A stretch of DNA of 9,509 nucleotides from NIOZ-UU13 sp049287505 (GTDB lineage: Bacteria; Planctomycetota; Phycisphaerae; Sedimentisphaerales; Anaerobacaceae), in assembly GCA_049287505.1 (NCBI GenBank), contig JBAQFY010000080.1, forward strand, positions 1-9,509. The letters run 5' to 3'. The notes beneath the pieces were generated by a model. That model made no database searches. It had not been told where the DNA came from and saw only the letters and a list, made by a program, of their open reading frames with translations. Positions 5,899 to 9,509 of the stretch are shown here, piece after piece. Position 1 is the first letter of the stretch, and the number at the start of each line of letters is the position of its first letter. The translations under genes were made by a program, and so were the position numbers.

Positions 5899-8800
5899 AT
5901 GAACCAGATAATTAACAGTTGTTTGACGGCTTTGAACAGTATTGGCCGTGGGTTCTGTGATTACACTGCCGGTATATTTGTTCAGTCCAGTGTGCTGATT
6001 GTTATGCTGTTGCTTATTGATTTTCTACTGCGAAAGCATGTTCGGGCGGTGTTTCGGTATTGTGTGTGGATGCTGGTTTTTGTCAAACTTATCTTGCCTC
6101 CAACATTGTCTTTGCCGACAGGAATTGGCTATTGGTATGGAGACTATTTATCTACTGACTCACCCGTTTTGCAGCAAGTATCAAATGTGGTACGGCCCAA
6201 ACCTGACGGAATACCCGCATCTGAAGATTTTGCGTTAGCTGCTGAAATCTCTCAAGACAGGCTGTCTCAGACAAATCGTGGAACCGCTGCACCGGTCACA
6301 TCTGCTGTTTCAGGTTTGGAGACACTCACCTGGCAGGCATTTGTCTTTGGCCTCTGGCTTGTGGGCGTATTAGTTATTTCGGTTTTGCTTATTCAGCGTA
6401 TGTCGTTTGTCAAAGGACTGATTGCTCAAAGTGAGCCTGCTAAGAATCGATTAGTTGATATGCTAAATCAATGTCGGCGTCAAGTTGGCATTGGCCGAAA
6501 TATGGATACATACGCTTCTAACAGGCGTATTGAATTGAGATTGTCGAATAACATATCAGGCCCTGCGGTCTGCGGACTTTTTAAGCCGGTCATCTTAATG
6601 CCGACTGCTCTTATTGAAAAATTATCGCCGGACAAGCTAAGAACGGTTTTAATTCACGAGCTTGTTCATATCAAGCGGGCTGATATATGGGTGAACTTAG
6701 TGCAGACTGTTCTGCAAATCATTTATTTTTACAATCCGTTTGTTTGGCTTGCAAATGCAGTGGTTCGCAGGATTCGTGAGCAGGCCGTTGACGAGATGGT
6801 CCTTGTTAGTCTCGGGGCAGAGGCTAAGAGTTACAGCAATACTTTAATTGATATTGCGGAGATGGCGTTTTTCAGAGCAAATTTAGCTCTGCGTTTAATT
6901 GGTGTAGCAGAATCAAAAAAATCTTTAGATAGGAGGATTAAACACATGTTAAATCGACCGATACCAAAAAGTGCAAAACTTAGCGTTGTAGGTGTGTTTG
7001 CTATCATTCTTGCAGGGATTGTGTTGCTGCCGATGGCAAGGGGTGAGCGCGAACTTCGAAACCCGGTCCAGTTAGACGAAAATGGTAGGCCTATTATTAC
7101 TCACACTCTTTATATGTGGGGTCAAGTAGAGGACCCTGTTTATCAACTGGAAGGTAAAATCTATCACGAGGTAGACAAGGTTGTGGCCCGTATTGGTGAG
7201 TTGATGAAGCAAGATCCATTTCCTATGATTCGCGTGCATACGACATCGCAATTTCAAAGACAACAAGAGCCAATAGAAAGGTTGGGTAAGCGCTGCCGAG
7301 ATATAGGCTTTATAAATATGGAATATAAATATGACCTGCGAATTCCTATAGGGATGTTTCAAGCAATTTTACACAATGATGTTACGCTTGAGTTGGTTGG
7401 AGTTTGCGAGCATCCCACCGAAGGCAAACAGTGGTGGAAGCCGGATGGTTCACCTTTGGCAAAAGCACCCTATGATAAAAGTGGAGATACTTTTACGCCC
7501 CCCGAGAAATCCGAAGAATATAAAGACTATCAGTTTGTTCTGTATTTAGATTGTCCCGAAGGAACCAGCATGAAGTGGGACATCCCGGGTGGTAGTTGGA
7601 GTGCTTCCACGAACATTCTTTTTGATGCAAATGGTAACTATGTTAACAATCTTCGCCTCGACAGATCCAACCAGCCTAAAGATAAAATATCTGCCCTGGT
7701 TCGTATTGGTGTAGCGGCAGACAAATGGAAAACAGTTGTAACCTATACTCCTGAAAAAGCTGAAGAAACATACACTCTTACTGATGGTGCGGTGGCATTT
7801 GGAGTGCCTTATGAAAAGAAGGGGGAAACTTTGCTGCCGGTCGTCCATAATTATAATTATCAGAGATTTGTTACTCGTGTGGTCGCTCTGAGCAATTCCG
7901 GTAGAGAATACGAAGCAAGTGGAAGCACTGACAGAGGACGCGCCCTGGCCAGCTGCACTTGTGAGTTCAACTTGTCATTGAAAGATATCAAGGAATTTAA
8001 ATTCCAGATTCGGTCATATCAATGGGTTGAGTTCAAAAACGTTTCACTTCGCCCGGGAATGAAAACCGATGTGCAGGTCGAGGAGGGAGAGGAAATGGCT
8101 GAGTCGGTCAAGAATATGATATTACTTGGAATGGAGGTAGCTGACGTTACGCCTGATATACAAAGACGATATGAGCTTTATCATCCTTATGGTGTTGTAA
8201 TATTGAACCCTGGATATGGTCATGAGAGACTTGGAATCGGAAAGTTAACTAAAGGTTATTATTTCTGGATGGTGGGCAATAAGAAGATTCATAATCTGCG
8301 AGAGATGATAACTGAGATATTGCGAATTAATGCCAATTCGAGGCCACAGGAAGGTGGTTCCGTAGGACAGGGGTATGAAGGCTTTATTCGAACTGTTTAT
8401 GGTTACGGAAGAGCAAGAGGGACAAATACCCGGTATCTTAAACCTACAAAAGAGGATATAGAGGAACTAAGGCAGGCAGGTAAGGCACTCGGAATTCCGG
8501 ATGAAAAATTGTACTACGGCAAGGAAAAAGAAATGGAAGCCCGCATTGAGTCTGCTGAGAAGCTATCTGATTTTGGCAAAGCATTATTTATTTATGCGAA
8601 TGACCATGATGATAAATATCCTGTTAACATGGAGGATATAAATTCTTATCTCCGAAATAAAAGGGATTTGGATTGGCTTTTGGAGAATATCGAGTATGTA
8701 GGTAGAGGTAAGAGCGTAATTAATTCACCGATGGATATGCTCGCATATGACGAAACACTACTGAAGAAAAAGAACTGCGAAGGCACTAACGTGCTCTATA

Positions 8801-9282
8801 ACGATGGACGCGTAGCCTTCGAAAAAGCAGAAAAGCTTAAGGAACTCGGGATTATCTCGAAACAGAAACCCGTTGGGCAGGTTCAGGGTGAAGGCGGCGC
8901 AGGGAAGCAATTAAGCAGAGAGCAGCAAGAGCGCCTTGAAAGACTTCGAGCTAATCGACAAAGCCTGTCTTATAAGAACATGCAAAAATTAGGTTTAGCT
9001 GTTGCTGTATTTGCGAATGATCATAAGGGCAGGTGCCCGTCGAATTTGTTGGACTTGCGGAAATATATAGCAGACGAGAAGATTTTCGATTGGATTAACC
9101 AGAATGTTGTCTATCTGGGCAAGAATCAGCAATACCGGGCTCCGCCAGATGCTGTCTTAGCCTACGATGAATCGATGTTGAAAAAACCTCGTCAAGAAAC
9201 AAATGTGCTCTACAACGATGCCCATGTTGCTTTGGTGAGTTCGAAATGGCTTAAAGAGATCGGCATCAGACTTGGGCAGTAG
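5899..9282 (+). CDS. M56 (BlaR1-like) membrane metallopeptidase with PDZ-like and duplicated pseudopilin-like C-terminal domains
   Basis: 1127 residues, about twice BlaR1. GGGAGG (5885-5890) is 8 bases before the ATG, 32 bases after the repressor. Membrane helices are likely at about 28-44, 50-68, 146-165 and 361-379. The zinc peptidase motif is HELVH (253-257) in LIHELVHIKRADIW, with the downstream REQAVDE (293-299) probably giving the third ligand, as in M56. The C-terminal part after 380 should be extracytoplasmic. Residues 383-735 have no family I can name, but include EFKFQIRSYQWVEFKNVSL. Residues 738-806 look like a PDZ domain (LGMEVADVTPD..., GVVILNPG, ERLGIGKLTKGYYFWMVGNKKI). Two homologous modules at about 885-985 and 1024-1123 share (Y/F)ANDH, LAYDE..LKK, TNVLYND and LKE(L/I)GI, resembling the C-terminal part of planctomycete pseudopilin-like proteins. 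No BlaR1 penicillin-binding domain is recognisable. The expected role is signal-triggered proteolysis leading to loss of the repressor; the signal is unknown. Confidence 0.9.
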   Translation: MNQIINSCLTALNSIGRGFCDYTAGIFVQSSVLIVMLLLIDFLLRKHVRAVFRYCVWMLVFVKLILPPTLSLPTGIGYWYGDYLSTDSPVLQQVSNVVRPKPDGIPASEDFALAAEISQDRLSQTNRGTAAPVTSAVSGLETLTWQAFVFGLWLVGVLVISVLLIQRMSFVKGLIAQSEPAKNRLVDMLNQCRRQVGIGRNMDTYASNRRIELRLSNNISGPAVCGLFKPVILMPTALIEKLSPDKLRTVLIHELVHIKRADIWVNLVQTVLQIIYFYNPFVWLANAVVRRIREQAVDEMVLVSLGAEAKSYSNTLIDIAEMAFFRANLALRLIGVAESKKSLDRRIKHMLNRPIPKSAKLSVVGVFAIILAGIVLLPMARGERELRNPVQLDENGRPIITHTLYMWGQVEDPVYQLEGKIYHEVDKVVARIGELMKQDPFPMIRVHTTSQFQRQQEPIERLGKRCRDIGFINMEYKYDLRIPIGMFQAILHNDVTLELVGVCEHPTEGKQWWKPDGSPLAKAPYDKSGDTFTPPEKSEEYKDYQFVLYLDCPEGTSMKWDIPGGSWSASTNILFDANGNYVNNLRLDRSNQPKDKISALVRIGVAADKWKTVVTYTPEKAEETYTLTDGAVAFGVPYEKKGETLLPVVHNYNYQRFVTRVVALSNSGREYEASGSTDRGRALASCTCEFNLSLKDIKEFKFQIRSYQWVEFKNVSLRPGMKTDVQVEEGEEMAESVKNMILLGMEVADVTPDIQRRYELYHPYGVVILNPGYGHERLGIGKLTKGYYFWMVGNKKIHNLREMITEILRINANSRPQEGGSVGQGYEGFIRTVYGYGRARGTNTRYLKPTKEDIEELRQAGKALGIPDEKLYYGKEKEMEARIESAEKLSDFGKALFIYANDHDDKYPVNMEDINSYLRNKRDLDWLLENIEYVGRGKSVINSPMDMLAYDETLLKKKNCEGTNVLYNDGRVAFEKAEKLKELGIISKQKPVGQVQGEGGAGKQLSREQQERLERLRANRQSLSYKNMQKLGLAVAVFANDHKGRCPSNLLDLRKYIADEKIFDWINQNVVYLGKNQQYRAPPDAVLAYDESMLKKPRQETNVLYNDAHVALVSSKWLKEIGIRLGQ
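8551..9267 (+). repeat. Duplicated ~100-residue pseudopilin-like module in the M56 gene
   Basis: Copy 1 (8551-8856) and copy 2 (8968-9267) are separated by a Gln/Glu/Arg-rich linker (GKQLSREQQERLERLR) that looks like a coiled coil. Shared landmarks in the same order are a hydrophobic helix with (F/L)G.A(L/V)..(Y/F)ANDH, then (L/I)..N(I/V).Y(V/L)G, LAYDE..LKK, TNVLYND, and LKE(L/I)GI. The DNA is well diverged, so the duplication is old. In the first copy the final motif NVLYNDGRV is close to the ADGHV-type ending of H-X9-DG pseudopilins; the second has NVLYNDAHV. Confidence 0.75.
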
Positions 9283-9509
9283 CGGAAAAGCAGGTTGGCG
9301 GTAGTATATCGTCACCCCGAGCAAAGTCGAGGGGTCTTTTAAAACAGATTCCTCGACTCCGCTGCGCTCCGCTCGGAATGACGGCTTATCATTTTATGTG
9401 CGACAGGGTTCTACTTTCGTAGGCAAATACTGGTAGGCGATGACAACTTTATGCTGATTTCTCCCGTAAGGGATTCTGTGTATTTTTGTCTTTTGTGGCG
9501 GGTTTGGCT
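9283..9509. other. Right-edge intergenic region
   Basis: A palindromic repeat (9310-9383) fills the first half and may also end the operon transcript. Beyond it no gene can be supported. A frame from the ATG at 9451 stays open to the edge for 19 codons but has no good ribosome binding site, and a minus-strand frame of about 33 codons enters from the right edge without recognisable content. TCCC-GTAA-GGGA (9462-9473), with a GNRA-type loop, precedes the T-rich stretch at about 9474-9496 and could be a weak + strand terminator. Confidence 0.5.
9310..9383. repeat. Palindromic dispersed-type repeat after the M56 gene
   Basis: The outer arms CGTCACCCCGAGC (9310-9322) and GCTCGGAATGACG (9371-9383) pair along all 13 positions, two of them as G-U in RNA. 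The inner arms TCGAGG (9327-9332) and CCTCGA (9351-9356) pair around TCTTTTAAAACAGA, itself partly self-complementary. The right half carries CCGCTGCGCTCCGCTCGG. Sequences of the form GTCATTCCGAGC...CTCGACT are familiar to me as dispersed intergenic repeats in several bacterial genomes. As RNA it would be a stable hairpin near the 3' end of the blaI-M56 transcript. Confidence 0.7.

Noticed and set aside
7546..7848. Minus-strand 100-codon open frame within the M56 gene
   Set aside because: It is antisense to a continuous coding frame, with no motif and no ribosome binding site.
5899..9282. Genuine BlaR1 beta-lactam receptor
   Set aside because: The peptidase half fits, but no penicillin-binding SxxK/SxN/KTG set was recognised in the C-terminal part, and no beta-lactamase gene is nearby.

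Overview
The window is a stretch of bacterial chromosome, probably from a planctomycete close to the Phycisphaerae/Sedimentisphaerales. This rests on gene style, not on a marker gene. The indicators are a secreted LamG protein with repeated YYWRIDEVN-type Fn3-like modules, a BlaI/M56 regulator pair whose peptidase carries a very long C-terminal extension, and palindromic repeats scattered between genes. All confidently called genes are on the + strand.

Layout. Bases 1-471 hold no convincing gene, only a candidate promoter and a strong ribosome binding site for the next gene. Bases 472-2622 encode an exported 716-residue LamG/Fn3-like/carbohydrate-binding-like protein with no visible enzyme domain. 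Bases 2623-3038 form a gap with a run of inverted repeats, one of them a good terminator candidate, followed by a promoter candidate. An ECF sigma factor (3039-3650) and its membrane-anchored anti-sigma partner (3647-4645) overlap by ATGA. A YcaC/ISOC-type isochorismatase-fold hydrolase follows (4742-5281). A promoter with an embedded perfect palindrome (5381-5410) then drives a BlaI/MecI-type repressor (5441-5866) and an 1127-residue M56 (BlaR1-like) membrane metallopeptidase (5899-9282). The window ends in a palindromic intergenic repeat and about 120 bases of uncertain content.

How the genes work together. Two envelope-sensing modules lie side by side: sigma/anti-sigma, and BlaI/M56. In the second, the membrane peptidase is expected to sense an extracytoplasmic signal and cause removal of the repressor, which probably binds the dyad between the -35 and -10 of its own promoter. 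The usual BlaR1 beta-lactam-binding domain is not recognisable. In its place are a roughly 350-residue region of unknown fold, a PDZ-like domain, and two copies of a module resembling the planctomycete pseudopilin C-terminal (H-X9-DG type) domain. This architecture is the most interesting item in the window. The link between the two modules and the hydrolase is inferred from position only.
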